The translations under genes and the position numbers were made by a program. A stretch of 64,000 nucleotides of DNA, from assembly GCF_026151205.1 (NCBI RefSeq), contig NC_087084.1, forward strand, positions 4,645,538 through 4,709,537. The letters are read 5' to 3'. The notes below the pieces were generated by a model that was not told where the DNA came from, searched no databases, and saw only the letters and a program-made list of their open reading frames with translations. Each line of letters opens with the position of its first letter. Position 1 is the first letter of the stretch. The stretch comes from Bolinopsis microptera (lineage: Eukaryota > Ctenophora > Tentaculata > Lobata > Bolinopsidae). Positions 39,801 through 44,191 of this stretch are shown here, piece by piece.

Positions 39801-42418
39801 AATTGAGATGGAGAGAATGAATGTTATTAAATGAAAGTCTTTATCCCTACCTGGCCTGCCAGGTGATCCTGAGTTTCCATTCTCTCCTCTTTTTCCTGGA
39901 GTACCCGGGTTACCAGGTCTGCCCGCGAAACCGTTCTTTCCAGGCTTCCCCACGTTTCCTCGAGACCCTAGTAGTCCCTGTAATTGTTGGAGTTAGTGGC
40001 AGTGTATCTTACTATATGTAAACCACTTTAAAGTTAGACGGGTTTCTGCTAGTGCTCATAATATTATTAAACTGTTGAAGCTGTTCCTTTTTCACCAGGA
40101 AAACTTATTTCAAACTAGTGAGAAACTTTACTCACATTGGTTCCAGGTTCTCCCTCCCTCCCCTGATCTCCCCTCTCTCCATTCAACCCATCGTCCCCGT
40201 CAGCACCAGGTCTCCCCCTGGCACCCATCACAGACCTGCCTGGAGTACCGTCTATCCCTACATCTCCTGCAAGACCTTTCTGGCCGGGTGTACCTATAAA
40301 GAGGGGCTGTCATATAGTGGGAGAAAGTTGTGATTTACAAACTTTTAGATCGAAGTGCGACTATAATTTGATGAGAAAGTCGAATAAACAAATAAGATCA
40401 AGGAAAGAGGATGTTCTTTAAAATAAATAATAGGGAAACTTAATAAGGACCAATGCTGCTCACCGTTTCTGCCGAGCTGCCCATTTTCCCCACGTAGTCC
40501 CTTTCTGCCAGGCAGTCCTATCTTTCCATCAGCTCCTGGTTCTCCGAGTCTACCACCCACTAATTCACCCTGCAGTTTATTGTGATAACCCGAGTAACTA
40601 AAGGGGACAGTATTAATAATAAATACTATTAGCCTATCTTCAATAAACAGGAAACCACCAAGATTTGATCAACTTCCCAGTAGAAATAAATAAGTGATAG
40701 TTTATTTGGTAATAAAAATACAACTCTAAATCTACATAAATCTACATAAATCTACCCTTCTAACTTACCCGTTCTCCCTCATAACCAGGTGTCCCGGGTA
40801 ACCCTCTGTTACCAGCTCTCCCAGGCATACCTGGATCTCCTACTTCTCCTGACACTCCTCCTTCACCTCTACTTCCTGGTTTTCCTGGTATCCCTGGTTT
40901 TCCTGCTTTCCCATCTACACCAGCTTTACCATACGCACCATTCTCTCCCTAAAATGTTAAACACTTGTAGTTTATCCGATACATATAACTTGCTATCAGG
41001 GATATTATCTTCTTACATACAAATTAATTCTTGTGAAGAAGCTTCCCGAATTCGGAATTTGTCATATAATCAGAGAGTTCTAGTCACATTCTCTTTTTCT
41101 CTCTTACCGGCCTTCCAGCAAAGCCATTACGACCGTCAGCTCCGATAGAGCCTTTGTTTCCTTTAGCTCCATTCGTTCCTGGTTCACCCGCATCTCCCTA
41201 AATACGTTAGATCATGTCAAGAACAAAAAACATTAACATATACCAGATGGTAGAATTAAAATTCACCGAAAGGTTTTCAACCGACTTAATACTAGATTTT
41301 AGAAAAAACGAGCTTCCACTCACTCTGAATCCAGGAGTACCAATTTTAACTCGACCAGCTGCAGGTAACCCTACATCACCTCTACCTCCAGTGATTGAAA
41401 CACCCTGTTCTCCGGGTGAACCAGATATTCCTTTCCTTCCAGTGCCTCCTCGAGCTCTTGGTAATCCTGGTCTTCCCTGGTGACGTTTTGTCAGCATCTT
41501 GTTATGTTTCATCATGAAATCATGAAATCGTTTGAGATGAATTAAACTTTGCATCTTGATATTTATTTAGATTAAGAACACAAGACCAGTGAGGATATTA
41601 ACTTACGTCTCGACCGGGGTTCCCATCCCTAGCTCGTACTCCAGGCTCACCTCCAGCTCCAGCATAGCCGTTCCTTCCATCCCTACCTGGCTCCCCTCTC
41701 TCCCCTGATAATCCTGATTGTCCCTGAAACATGACGAATTTTACGAAGTTATCTTAATTATGATACAGAGGATTCAAACAAGCTCAGCAAGGTGATATGG
41801 TAGGTGATTTAACTCTGTAGATGTGACTTACGAGAGCACCAGGTAAGCCAGGTCTACCAGGTCTTCCATCTTTACCAGCCCGACCTAGGTCTCCAACAAA
41901 TCCTGGTGTTCCGACTATACCATTCGACCCTCTTTCTCCGGGCTCGCCTCGATTTCCTTAAATAACAAAGTAATAAGATTGTTTTGAAGAATTACGATTA
42001 ACTTTGATATGAATACAGTTTTGAAGTGAAAGCTTTGAAAAGGAGTATCTATGATTCTATAAACATACCTGGTCGACCAGGAGTCCCTGGGTATCCCCCA
42101 ATTCCAGCCTCTCCAACCTTGCCAACATCTCCTGGCAGCCCTCTATTGCCTGGAGTTCCCGGGGCACCGTCATTACCCTGTTAACATTAATCGTTACATT
42201 TACCTAATATTTATTCGTTAGCTAGATTGAAACATTCAAAAGGATATAAGGGTATCAAGGCGAACTTTCAGCCTTAAAAGAGGATGGAATTATCTAGAAA
42301 GTGTCAGGTTGTAGTTGATAATATAGTTATTCAATGTTAATATTACCGAGTCTCCAGGTCCTCCCCTCAATCCAGGTGCTCCTGGTCTCCCTCTGTTACC
42401 TGGCTTTCCGGGGTCACC
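9053..42418 (-). CDS. COL4A-like: Type IV collagen alpha chain, overview (31 exons seen, 5' end missing, interrupted)
   Basis: Basement-membrane network collagen. In transcription order the exons run from 42347-42418 to 9053-9132; they are listed in the three block entries. Nearly all are bounded by GT/AG and their phases join correctly. The collagenous part is Gly-X-Y with short interruptions typical of type IV chains. The C-terminal NC1 domain contains two C4 subdomains with 12 cysteines. Lesions are a 20.6-kb Polinton inside one exon, a one-base frameshift in exon 35631-35719, and a GC donor at 37266. No 7S domain, signal peptide or first exon is found upstream of 42418, where receptor-related sequence begins. 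The allele as sequenced cannot make a full chain unless the frameshift is a sequencing error and the Polinton is heterozygous or removed. Family assignment is firm; functional status is uncertain. Confidence 0.88.
9429..9545. repeat. Microsatellite, 7-bp unit tacaatg
   Basis: About 16 near-perfect copies of tacaatg with one or two variant units (gcacaatg, attcacaatg). It lies in the intron between collagen exons 9702-9801 and 9294-9389. Confidence 0.95.
9802..12323 (-). other. Collagen intron hosting the nested GalNAc-transferase
   Basis: The intron is bounded by donor gtacgtc (minus strand, next to exon 12324-12436) and acceptor ccaccaatag (next to exon 9702-9801), phase 0 at both ends. It contains a complete gene on the other strand (10216-12048). 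The remaining ~690 bp (9802-10215 and 12049-12323) shows no other feature and should hold the promoter and 3' UTR of the nested gene. Confidence 0.75.
10216..12048 (+). CDS. GALNT-like: Polypeptide N-acetylgalactosaminyltransferase (GT27) with ricin-B lectin tail
   Basis: A 610-residue intronless protein. Family role: transfers GalNAc from UDP-GalNAc to Ser/Thr of proteins in the Golgi, the first step of mucin-type O-glycosylation. Layout: short cytosolic tail, one signal-anchor helix at about 17-39 (type II topology), stem, then the catalytic domain at about 130-370. Motifs are [20 protein letters not shown], the metal-binding DSH at 223-225 (DxH), [12 protein letters not shown] at about 304-315, and WGVEN at 328-332 followed by LSLRTWACG (canonical WGGEN...SFR.W.CGG). 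A ricin-type lectin domain occupies about 455-605 with a CVEM/QRW ending. Departures from vertebrate enzymes include WGVEN for WGGEN and VVHPNG for the usual C-terminal H motif. It lies entirely inside a collagen IV intron on the opposite strand. Catalytic activity is likely but the substituted motifs leave some doubt. Confidence 0.9.
   Translation: MSAPCSMQTIRLKISLRSIVIAWICLVPLVTIFYLISSSISFSSYNEQTEPSSATGKPFSIKMFKALKRAEERYKNRLKHTSKEEISKLENLTHRSLELNWDSKFGFLPPSKPVPYRECLHLYSLDTSLEAKVSVLITFKDELASILLRTITSIVMRTPENLLHELVLIDDGSFHDNQIEVEEYTAYFGVRLRWFRLKASIGIANARHYGLKLTTGSVVVILDSHMIVSDMWLPPLLRTLADKPRGIAVPLVQMTIDDQYIEANSVKTTPYTWKLIRGYGTFYWSIFQPNASNPAQIHPSAAIGGGALAANRDNLLHLWPRENYTGFWGVENVRLSLRTWACGEGMWLNVCSQVVHPNGLDPSLKRYNLYDPIKYKNRRVAIAAEISNIMKDKGQVLRLLDSTDFGNYRADVTLKTDQFAQNFNHTKCAHNYSWYLKNIHQSYNYQFFDDQHFEHVGIFQSASDPDQCIVNGFVDSPEQTPDRVKTDSACNLTAVNLMKIDVSDRHLMGFSKDPLRVVTVADGYYGLYCWDGMKPDNGSPIKYWSCENKPVNSPTQQQFRYNIVSQQIEHVHSGRCVEMMTGHQLVELNKCDQSKLQQRWIKHVPSWLRK
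12324..13930 (-). CDS. COL4A-like: Collagen IV: end of triple helix and first NC1 C4 subdomain
   Basis: Exons 13778-13930, 13450-13598, 12579-12726 and 12324-12436. The first still has [13 protein letters not shown], then crosses into NC1 with [15 protein letters not shown]. The second encodes [13 protein letters not shown]...[17 protein letters not shown]...TCE, matching the NC1 signature Y.LLYV...GSC...FS..PF..C. The third encodes [10 protein letters not shown]...IKQFISRC. The fourth begins with VCESP and goes on to [19 protein letters not shown], the start of the second subdomain (canonical CP.GW.SLWIGYSF.M). Splice phases agree at each junction. Together with the three exons near 9.1-9.8 kb the NC1 domain is complete, with 12 cysteines as in known type IV chains. 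Confidence 0.9.
12873..13436 (+). repeat. 10-bp tandem repeat aggtaagtac in a collagen intron
   Basis: More than 50 copies of aggtaagtac, nearly perfect, in three blocks separated by two short spacers containing ataattggtggtgcaca (about 13236-13253 and 13349-13365). It lies within the intron between collagen exons 13450-13598 and 12579-12726. On the plus strand each unit contains AG|GTAAGT, the consensus 5' splice site. The collagen transcript carries the complement. The 256-codon open frame across this region is the repeat plus one real exon and is not a gene. Confidence 0.95.
14065..14776 (-). CDS. COL4A-like: Collagen IV: collagenous exons 3' of the Polinton insertion
   Basis: Exons 14741-14776 (the 3' part of the split exon), 14350-14592 and 14065-14164. 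All read Gly-X-Y. The split exon ends ...GRKGYP at a gtaagc donor. Exon 14350-14592 has [16 protein letters not shown] and ends with an imperfect stretch [12 protein letters not shown]. Exon 14065-14164 uses the acceptor after tatacaaccag to start [11 protein letters not shown] competing AG ten bases downstream would break the phase, which decides this start. Phases join to exon 13778-13930 with a split Gly codon. Confidence 0.88.
14777..15186. repeat. Polinton left terminal inverted repeat
   Basis: Inverted counterpart of 34956-35373 with a few mismatches. It starts agtagtattcataatggt and loses similarity after tgtaacacgggagta near 15186. It contains several aaccctaa motifs spaced 30-60 bp apart. 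Confidence 0.92.
15187..16597. other. Polinton left non-coding region with T-rich tandem repeat
   Basis: No credible gene. Between about 15545 and 15930 there are roughly three imperfect copies of a 110-145-bp T-rich unit containing ttgattagttgttgtcttgc and ttagttgccaattttctttt; two copies of ccagttgtgttcttttgttc start at 15666 and 15811. The rest is AT-rich spacer leading to the polymerase gene. Confidence 0.7.
16598..16605 (+). promoter_or_regulatory. TATA box of the Polinton polymerase gene
   Basis: TATAAAAG about 105 bp upstream of the polymerase start codon at 16711, on the coding strand and in otherwise mixed sequence. Position and sequence fit a core promoter; there is no experimental support. 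Confidence 0.45.
16711..20118 (+). pseudogene. Polinton protein-primed DNA polymerase B, main part (C-terminus separated by insertion)
   Basis: 1135 codons. Family role: copies the Polinton genome by protein priming. The N-terminus has Cys/His zinc-binding motifs (about residues 20-65 and again near 355-375). Exonuclease motifs are YFDFE (Asp410, Glu412), HNLKSYD (560-566) and YVKTD (Asp709). Polymerase motif A is DANNLYGAS with Asp805; motif B is [10 protein letters not shown] from Lys965; motif C is DTDS at 1065-1068. The reading frame ends with the KxY motif (KMY, 1133-1135) directly before a TAG. Family members continue for about 100 residues after KxY. That missing part is found in frame at 31552-31875, so the gene has been split by the insertion of about 11.4 kb between 20116 and 31551. 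All catalytic motifs are intact, which suggests the disruption is recent. Confidence 0.92.
20119..20715. other. Probable LINE 3' UTR
   Basis: No recognised gene. A plus-strand stretch of about 52 open codons starting at 20317 has no family I can name. On the minus strand the region follows the stop codon of LINE ORF2 (20716-20718) and includes a doubled tttggatctattttt unit near 20588-20612, and the terminal tandem repeat at 20118-20155. Confidence 0.4.
20716..20868 (-). pseudogene. LINE ORF2, detached 3' end
   Basis: The last ~50 codons of LINE ORF2, ending with TAG at 20716-20718. It reads in frame with the end of the main ORF2 part at 25514 if the nested LTR element and one copy of its ccagg duplication are left out. 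This shows that the LTR element inserted into an intact LINE. Confidence 0.8.
20869..21633 (+). repeat. Left LTR
   Basis: Direct copy of 24751-25513. TG...CA ends. Contains internal short repeats: gacggtcggtgtgaccagtgt-like units and two copies of gatctcaacagaagacaagt. Confidence 0.93.
21663..23720 (+). CDS. Gag-protease protein of the nested LTR element
   Basis: 685 codons, starting 30 bp after the left LTR. The N-terminal ~170 residues are gag-like, with a WKREV start resembling copia-type gag. A zinc knuckle of the form C-x2-C-x4-H-x4-C lies near residue 293 ([14 protein letters not shown]). A retropepsin active-site motif [11 protein letters not shown] lies near 357. After the protease comes a Ser/Glu/Asp-rich stretch (about 505-590), then a C-terminal part with [10 protein letters not shown]...NVWNL that resembles the linker usually found after integrase in copia elements. 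Integrase and reverse transcriptase are absent. The frame is fully open over 2 kb, so the shortened product may be selected as such. The copia assignment is an inference. Confidence 0.72.
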   Translation: MGGDQPPLLTEGMDYLKWKREVGIWELGTSIAAAKQAAVCVLRIQDFKARDFATRLDVTELKKTEGLKYLMAELDKYFKEDNTQSIFLGIEDLEKFVRPEQMKMAEYIAEFKRRLNRIGELFNDTKDIYHDGMLAYRLLTQANLTKDQQILIKAAMGTQELTSKAIEECLKRCFGDAVFCRRSRMELDTVKIKVEPGSDVNYHRGQFDEKDTDISGDNGEYAFYQGYNNRGQGGRKSFSSGGYNNYSNSRWKSGNYSKPWERDKQLNSKERNNSDYKDELNAISHKTGDVARCSICDSNKHFRADCQHNPNVNDVRKKDSSSVCMYQTCRNGKESNKIDNDYCETVLLVNETFNKVLIDTGTTSNVCGDVWLNTFLESMPEELKKKISKVERNLSFRFGDGRAVESIKCVMLPVKLCNRDFMLETFVVPGELPFLFSRCSMKQLGVSLDIENDQIMIGGERQQLKVTKSGHYVADIMLWENMKSEKYTIEQTGREESVRKEEIVDSDSDSEDEFCPNESEEVSNEPSAEGVEVSSGTETSVEESGSVETSSEQVKSESVGDENRDTSEPDEFQSASSSDENQDWVDVVVKRNKVLDFKSEDVIRYKSADYTNDVWQRASVIGPEWKENSVSKENINVWNLVKEPEGTTIQLRLSECQVQKKSHDSPDTESSIDTVMIPKERYGEV
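23721..24750. other. Non-coding interior of the LTR element
   Basis: About 1 kb of AT-rich sequence between the gag-protease stop and the right LTR, with no open frame of note. In a complete element the pol gene would be expected near here. It ends with the purine-rich tract before the right LTR. Confidence 0.7.
24751..25513 (+). repeat. Right LTR
   Basis: Direct copy of 20869-21633, starting TGTTAATGATG and ending TTATCA directly before the second ccagg. The minus-strand LINE ORF2 runs a few codons into it before meeting a stop. Confidence 0.93.
25514..28812 (-). pseudogene. LINE ORF2: zinc finger, APE endonuclease, reverse transcriptase
   Basis: About 1100 codons. Role in the family: nicks the target and reverse-transcribes the LINE RNA. 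The N-terminus has a PHD-like Cys/His cluster (about residues 13-60: CKGC...CSSC...HSKC...CYIC). An APE-type endonuclease follows with [14 protein letters not shown] and SHHSPIF. The reverse transcriptase has FKKGD...[42 protein letters not shown] and FADD at 804-807. The C-terminal part has [11 protein letters not shown], typical of CR1/L2-like elements. ORF2 starts 2 bp after the ORF1 stop (taattatg). Its last ~50 codons are displaced to 20716-20868 by the nested LTR element; as it stands the frame ends inside that LTR at 25486. All catalytic motifs look intact. Confidence 0.9.
28815..30875 (-). CDS. LINE ORF1: PHD finger, AlkB-like 2OG-Fe(II) oxygenase, SGNH esterase
   Basis: 686 codons. 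A Ser/Pro-rich N-terminus is followed by a C4HC3 PHD finger (C100, C102, C114, C117, H122, C125, C144, C147) and then a short helical segment (about 185-245) that may form a coiled coil. Residues about 300-475 form an AlkB-like dioxygenase: [12 protein letters not shown], the iron ligands H397 and D399 in MHRDDE and H454 in WKHG, and R466/R472 in RVSLTFR for 2-oxoglutarate. Residues about 480-655 form an SGNH/GDSL hydrolase: GDSN with Ser488, GIN at 536-538, and DIVH with Asp636 and His639. PHD and esterase domains in CR1-type ORF1 are established; the oxygenase between them is the unusual part. By analogy with known AlkB proteins it could demethylate nucleic acid, perhaps the element's RNA. 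That function is inference. The frame is fully open. Confidence 0.88.
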   Translation of the reverse strand: MVHDRSLRNARPHKAPPNDPNNSLYDSPQSRVSLFKEQLKSNTESPTVIPESPIDVTGDKFFDAECLVPKTPSNQGTPSASAKSTPSQNKRTPTQNKKKCPCKKSDKNSTYITCNKCQQQWHNRCSNLLGLSPSDIKKMELWECPSCYVCPALSKVPSSLYADIRSTKEVVTALCLSERSSNQGLVNDDVTEKLNMLQQEIKGLRESAFQRVDQPHPESTTLLTAEAVTSIQNSLLHLTEQVTSMKSSLGNRSSSSPRPPPNRMPQPNHGPGPTSPPLPNTVSPHTKKHVTPCKPYEMYDPLALTPELKEEVQAFISGNCSEFTSVGENSREVMYFGDFSYRYTGTEHPAREMPHVLKKLIDTIVPKIPSPVNDRNIKINSCLISKYSSGANHIPMHRDDEPVIDPESHILTISLGAARTMSFCNNDDSQSEDLPLQDNSLLVTTRYAQDFWKHGILPDENVSTERVSLTFRHISPHFINSTIILGDSNTSRMTFGDSVGTFGRWVPGKRVLVGHMEALPDAIEIGPYRNIVIHTGINSINSRSHPRSEAYLLHVLESKCRDITETYPKSKIHLSMLLPTRLNSLNRKVESFNRGILDVSYQQRNIFIIDNSIFGRQLSDEYGRWDIAANGPLTSDIVHLGKSGIRKFAANIKESVAGRRSSQSRARFNTSQGNFGGAVEGGRRPP
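30876..31248. other. Probable LINE 5' UTR
   Basis: No open frame. Starts GC-rich next to the ORF1 start and then becomes A/G-rich. The exact LINE 5' end is not defined; a separate small MITE starts at 31249. Confidence 0.4.
31249..31539. mobile_element. Small MITE with TA target duplication
   Basis: 291 bp with 16-bp inverted ends (ctttcaacactactat at 31249 and its complement ending at 31539), flanked on both sides by TA (31247-31248 and 31540-31541). The TA duplication fits a Tc1/mariner-type MITE. It lies directly before the point where the Polinton polymerase frame resumes. Confidence 0.65.
31552..31875 (+). pseudogene. Polinton polymerase B, detached C-terminus
   Basis: About 107 codons ending with TAA at 31873-31875. 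Contains [20 protein letters not shown] and [20 protein letters not shown], which match the part that follows the KxY motif in Polinton and related polymerases. It lines up in frame with the end of 16711-20118. The break is at the LINE/MITE insertion, not inside a conserved motif. No start codon of its own is expected. Confidence 0.85.
31876..32740. other. AT-rich Polinton spacer
   Basis: No gene seen between the end of the polymerase gene and the palindromic repeat array. Several imperfect copies of a string resembling gcgaataccgaaataa occur at about 31960-32145. Open frames are below 80 codons and not convincing. Confidence 0.5.
32741..33110. repeat. Array of gggtgatatcaccc-type palindromes
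   Basis: Tandem array of the dyad ggtgatatcacc joined by gggtgatac spacers. Two larger units of about 170-190 bp are visible, each bounded by ttttgcatctatattgtgg and atgttttaacgggtgata. A third copy of the boundary closes the array near 33085-33135. At least 12 perfect dyads. It lies in the intergenic gap between two convergent Polinton genes, a plausible place for a replication, packaging or transcription-factor site, though function is unknown. Confidence 0.85.
33370..34284 (-). CDS. Polinton-borne C2H2 zinc-finger / coiled-coil protein with acidic tail
   Basis: 304 codons. An N-terminal C2H2 finger ([22 protein letters not shown], residues about 15-36; the second His is the last) is followed by heptad-like helical segments (about 70-110 and 125-150), a helical region with no known fold, and a strongly acidic C-terminus (about 245-304, rich in E, D and S). 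I do not recognise a named family. A C2H2 finger plus coiled coil suggests a DNA-binding or scaffold protein. It is convergent with the polymerase gene. A TATA box sits 33-42 bp upstream of the start codon, and the frame is fully open, so it looks like a native Polinton gene and not debris. Confidence 0.7.
   Translation of the reverse strand: MTSNAMSKMVYSHKCNHCYKSFKTSRSLASHKYKFHSDTRSVNKDRRNLDNFSINSDIESVSVTSETSVSLALRELKDLMKIVQQRNDKQEDKLRELDAKIFSLEYSKRDDLPTPMNYNHDNTNEIKWETKRQSERIGDLERKIKRLEQSCEDEMDQSFVKTVEDATNVQQLFQSNDVGAIQKQIVALKNGVLLLLDNFDHSPEIENLLRRIYDASFKEAQEIVHKNFFALQKAFTSVSFEQKPNFESEDESDENEESQNDETTGQTENDDSEGSSDEIEEENSADETQTEYYTSDNSDIEDSN
34317..34326 (-). promoter_or_regulatory. TATA box of the coiled-coil gene
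   Basis: Reads ctatataaag on the minus strand, 33 bp upstream of the start codon at 34284. A second similar string (gctatataagg) lies further upstream near 34434. Confidence 0.5.
34717..34884 (-). CDS. Small LEM-like ORF in the Polinton
   Basis: 55 codons from ATG at 34884 to TGA at 34717-34719. The first 40 residues include [13 protein letters not shown] and [16 protein letters not shown], close to the LEM-domain pattern LSD.ELR..L then T.TTR..Y...L, but four or five residues shorter in the loop where LEM domains have G..PGPI. LEM and related HeH domains bind DNA-bridging proteins at the nuclear envelope. It lies just inside the right inverted repeat. It may be an exon of a longer gene or an independent short protein. 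Assignment is tentative; the length and motif are what can be seen. Confidence 0.4.
   Translation of the reverse strand: MLTSGDISKLSDRELREKLIPKPGSSTETPRKVYKVQLFNLKLDFWIRIKLNTDP
34956..35373. repeat. Polinton right terminal inverted repeat
   Basis: Inverted counterpart of 14777-15186, ending atgaatactact at 35373 before the duplicated atcccc. It contains four agggtta motifs at about 35170-35310. Confidence 0.92.
35374..42418 (-). CDS. COL4A-like: Collagen IV: collagenous exons 5' of the Polinton insertion (22 exons)
   Basis: In transcription order: 42347-42418, 42069-42177, 41832-41956, 41607-41723, 41324-41476, 41108-41197, 40769-40948, 40464-40569, 40136-40293, 39851-39977, 39553-39656, 39199-39292, 38916-39038, 38042-38145, 37697-37891, 37266-37436, 36912-37145, 36494-36775, 36123-36309, 35896-36008, 35631-35719, and 35374-35522 (5' part of the split exon). 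All encode Gly-X-Y repeats, often G.PG or G.DG, with short imperfections. Donors are mostly gtaag/gtgag and acceptors ..cag. Exon 37266-37436 needs a GC donor. Exon 35631-35719 has one extra base in a homopolymer: length 89 where the neighbouring phases require 88. A second member of the row of exons upstream of 42418 is not found. Edges were set by eye and may be off by a few bases. Confidence 0.87.
38416..38652 (+). pseudogene. Fragment of a LINE reverse-transcriptase C-terminus in a collagen intron
   Basis: About 78 codons reading [15 protein letters not shown]...[17 protein letters not shown]...[11 protein letters not shown], then a stop. This matches the tail found after the reverse transcriptase in several invertebrate non-LTR elements (FAGHC.R, GRGRP.TF.D, DRD.WR). 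It is flanked on both sides by aggaattaaac repeats (about 38365-38415 and 38665-38685), which may be a tandem 3' tail and target duplication. It is a truncated insertion inside the intron between exons 38916-39038 and 38042-38145. Confidence 0.65.
38807..38910. repeat. 27-bp AT-rich tandem repeat
   Basis: Four copies of tagtataaaagcaactataa followed by attttat, immediately next to the donor side of collagen exon 38916-39038. Confidence 0.9.
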
Positions 42419-42439
42419 CTGAAAGTGTTATAATAACGG

Positions 42440-42666
42440 GTTTAGGTCACTATGGCAGAAATCACGAGGATATAGGACACTATGGCGGAAGTCATGACAC
42501 AAGGATGTTGTTATGTTCAGATGATCCGCACTATTATCAGGCCTGCACTGGTCACCTCACTTATAGAGTAGATAATATGGAGATAACAAACGGCAACATT
42601 CTTTGTGGAGGATTTAACTATTTTGAGTCATATAGGTTGAACGTGGCAACAAGTTTGATGTATTAA
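42440..42666 (+). pseudogene. Fragment of an LDL-A GPCR-type ectodomain
   Basis: A short open stretch shares LCSDDPHYYQAC and NILCGGF with the ectodomain exon at 44492 onwards (LCSDDPHYYQAC, DILCGVF). At the DNA level about 25 bases are identical. It is open to TAA at 42664-42666. There is no signal peptide or downstream domain, so it is a partial duplicate of the neighbouring receptor gene. It begins only about 20 bp after the last collagen exon found upstream, suggesting a rearrangement at this point. Confidence 0.65.
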
Positions 42667-43767
42667 TTGCAAGAATACGTCATGTTCAGCAAAAATAATT
42701 ATTTCTTTTAAAATTACAATCTGATGCATGTCAAGTGGTAACGTTATGCACATTGCTCATTCTTATTGTCTCTGATATCACTTTTCTAGAATAACAGTCA
42801 CTTACTAAAACTCACACTACGTAAAATACGGCTTAAATACTTCAGTTATAACGTTTTTAGCCCCGTTAAGCTTATAAAGGCTCCTGTATAGATACGATTT
42901 ATGTTATTAGAACTATCCTAACGATTATCTTGGACCTTTCATAAAGTTTTATAATGATCGGTAAGAGACTCACACTACGAAAAAAATCTTTTTATGATTA
43001 AATGTAATGATCTTTATTCCATGTCTGCTGGGGTGATAATTTCTCCAGTAGCTTTGCTCGAGGGTGACGAAGGATCGGAAAATATTATAAAATTGTAATT
43101 TTCAGAAGGAGACCAACACCATCTGTCCTGATTTAAATTCTTCTTGCAGTGAGATAATAGTTTACAAATATCACAACCATCCTTTGGAACTATCCTAACG
43201 ACCACTACGAGGGCAAATTACTTCGCCAGCTGATAATATTAACGCAAGGAAAGGACTATTTTTACCATAAAAGACAAGATAATGCCCGGCACGTGGACTG
43301 TGCCATTTAATCGTCACGTGCACAGGGGCTCTTACTAAAATTCCTAGCATCAGTTAATTCTTTTTATTTCGCTATTATATTCTGTTGGCCGGCAGAGGCG
43401 ATAAATTTATAAAGTAGCTTAGCACATGGGTCCTGATGCTTCTTGCAGTTAGACGGTGTTTATTATTAAATTAATTATTTATCAATTATTGTTAAGTTAA
43501 TTATTACTATTATTTATCACTATTGATTATACAACAGTCCCTTCAGGACTAAACAGTGCGCTTGTTGAGTTGTAGTTCCTCCTTTATAGGAACTACAAAA
43601 ACTACACTTCAATAGACGGGAAGTACGTCATGGATCTCAATTTAATGTTACAGAACAATGATGTGCCATTCAATCGTTTAACATTTTTTACAACCATTTG
43701 CTTTTACTAAGATTCCAAGCCTTAGTTTTAGATGTCTAGATGTTCTGGTAAACCGCTACAGTTGGTC
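42667..43767. other. Intergenic, no gene seen
   Basis: About 1.1 kb of AT-rich sequence with small diverged repeats (ctatcctaacga occurs near 42907 and 43191) but no credible coding frame or RNA gene. Confidence 0.5.
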
Positions 43768-43845
43768 TTTTGACGTTTTCAATGTAGATTTATAACAATA
43801 ACAGTTAACTGTTATTGTTATAAATCTACATTGAAAACGTCAAAA
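43768..43845. repeat. Perfect palindrome, 39-bp arms
   Basis: Left arm 43768-43806 and right arm 43807-43845 are exact reverse complements with no loop; the centre is acagttaactgt. Confidence 0.95.
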
Positions 43846-43970
43846 TATGCAAAATATAGAGCAACCTTTTGACGATTCTTCTTCATTCAAAGTGAATTTC
43901 AACTAATTAGTTGAAATTCACTTTGAATGAAGAAGAATCGTCAAAAGGTTGCTCTATATTTTGCATATTT
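43843..43970. repeat. Perfect palindrome, 64-bp arms
   Basis: Left arm 43843-43906 and right arm 43907-43970 are exact reverse complements with no loop; the centre is aactaattagtt. It overlaps the end of the previous palindrome by 3 bp, and its outer flanks share cgtcaaa with that palindrome. Confidence 0.95.
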
Positions 43971-44191
43971 GACGAAACTGTTCAGGACCTGGCGAAAACT
44001 ATAACCGGCATGAAGTAATAGAAATTTTAATTTAAATGTCATTTGCGGGGATGTATTTTAATATTTGTTTACGTTTCACTCGTGAGCTTGCTTTTAGATT
44101 GGACGGAGGTAGGGTGGATTTGGAATGTCTTTTAATTTCCAATCACTTTTCAGTATCATCTTAGCTAAAATATTTTTTAGAATATGGAGCT

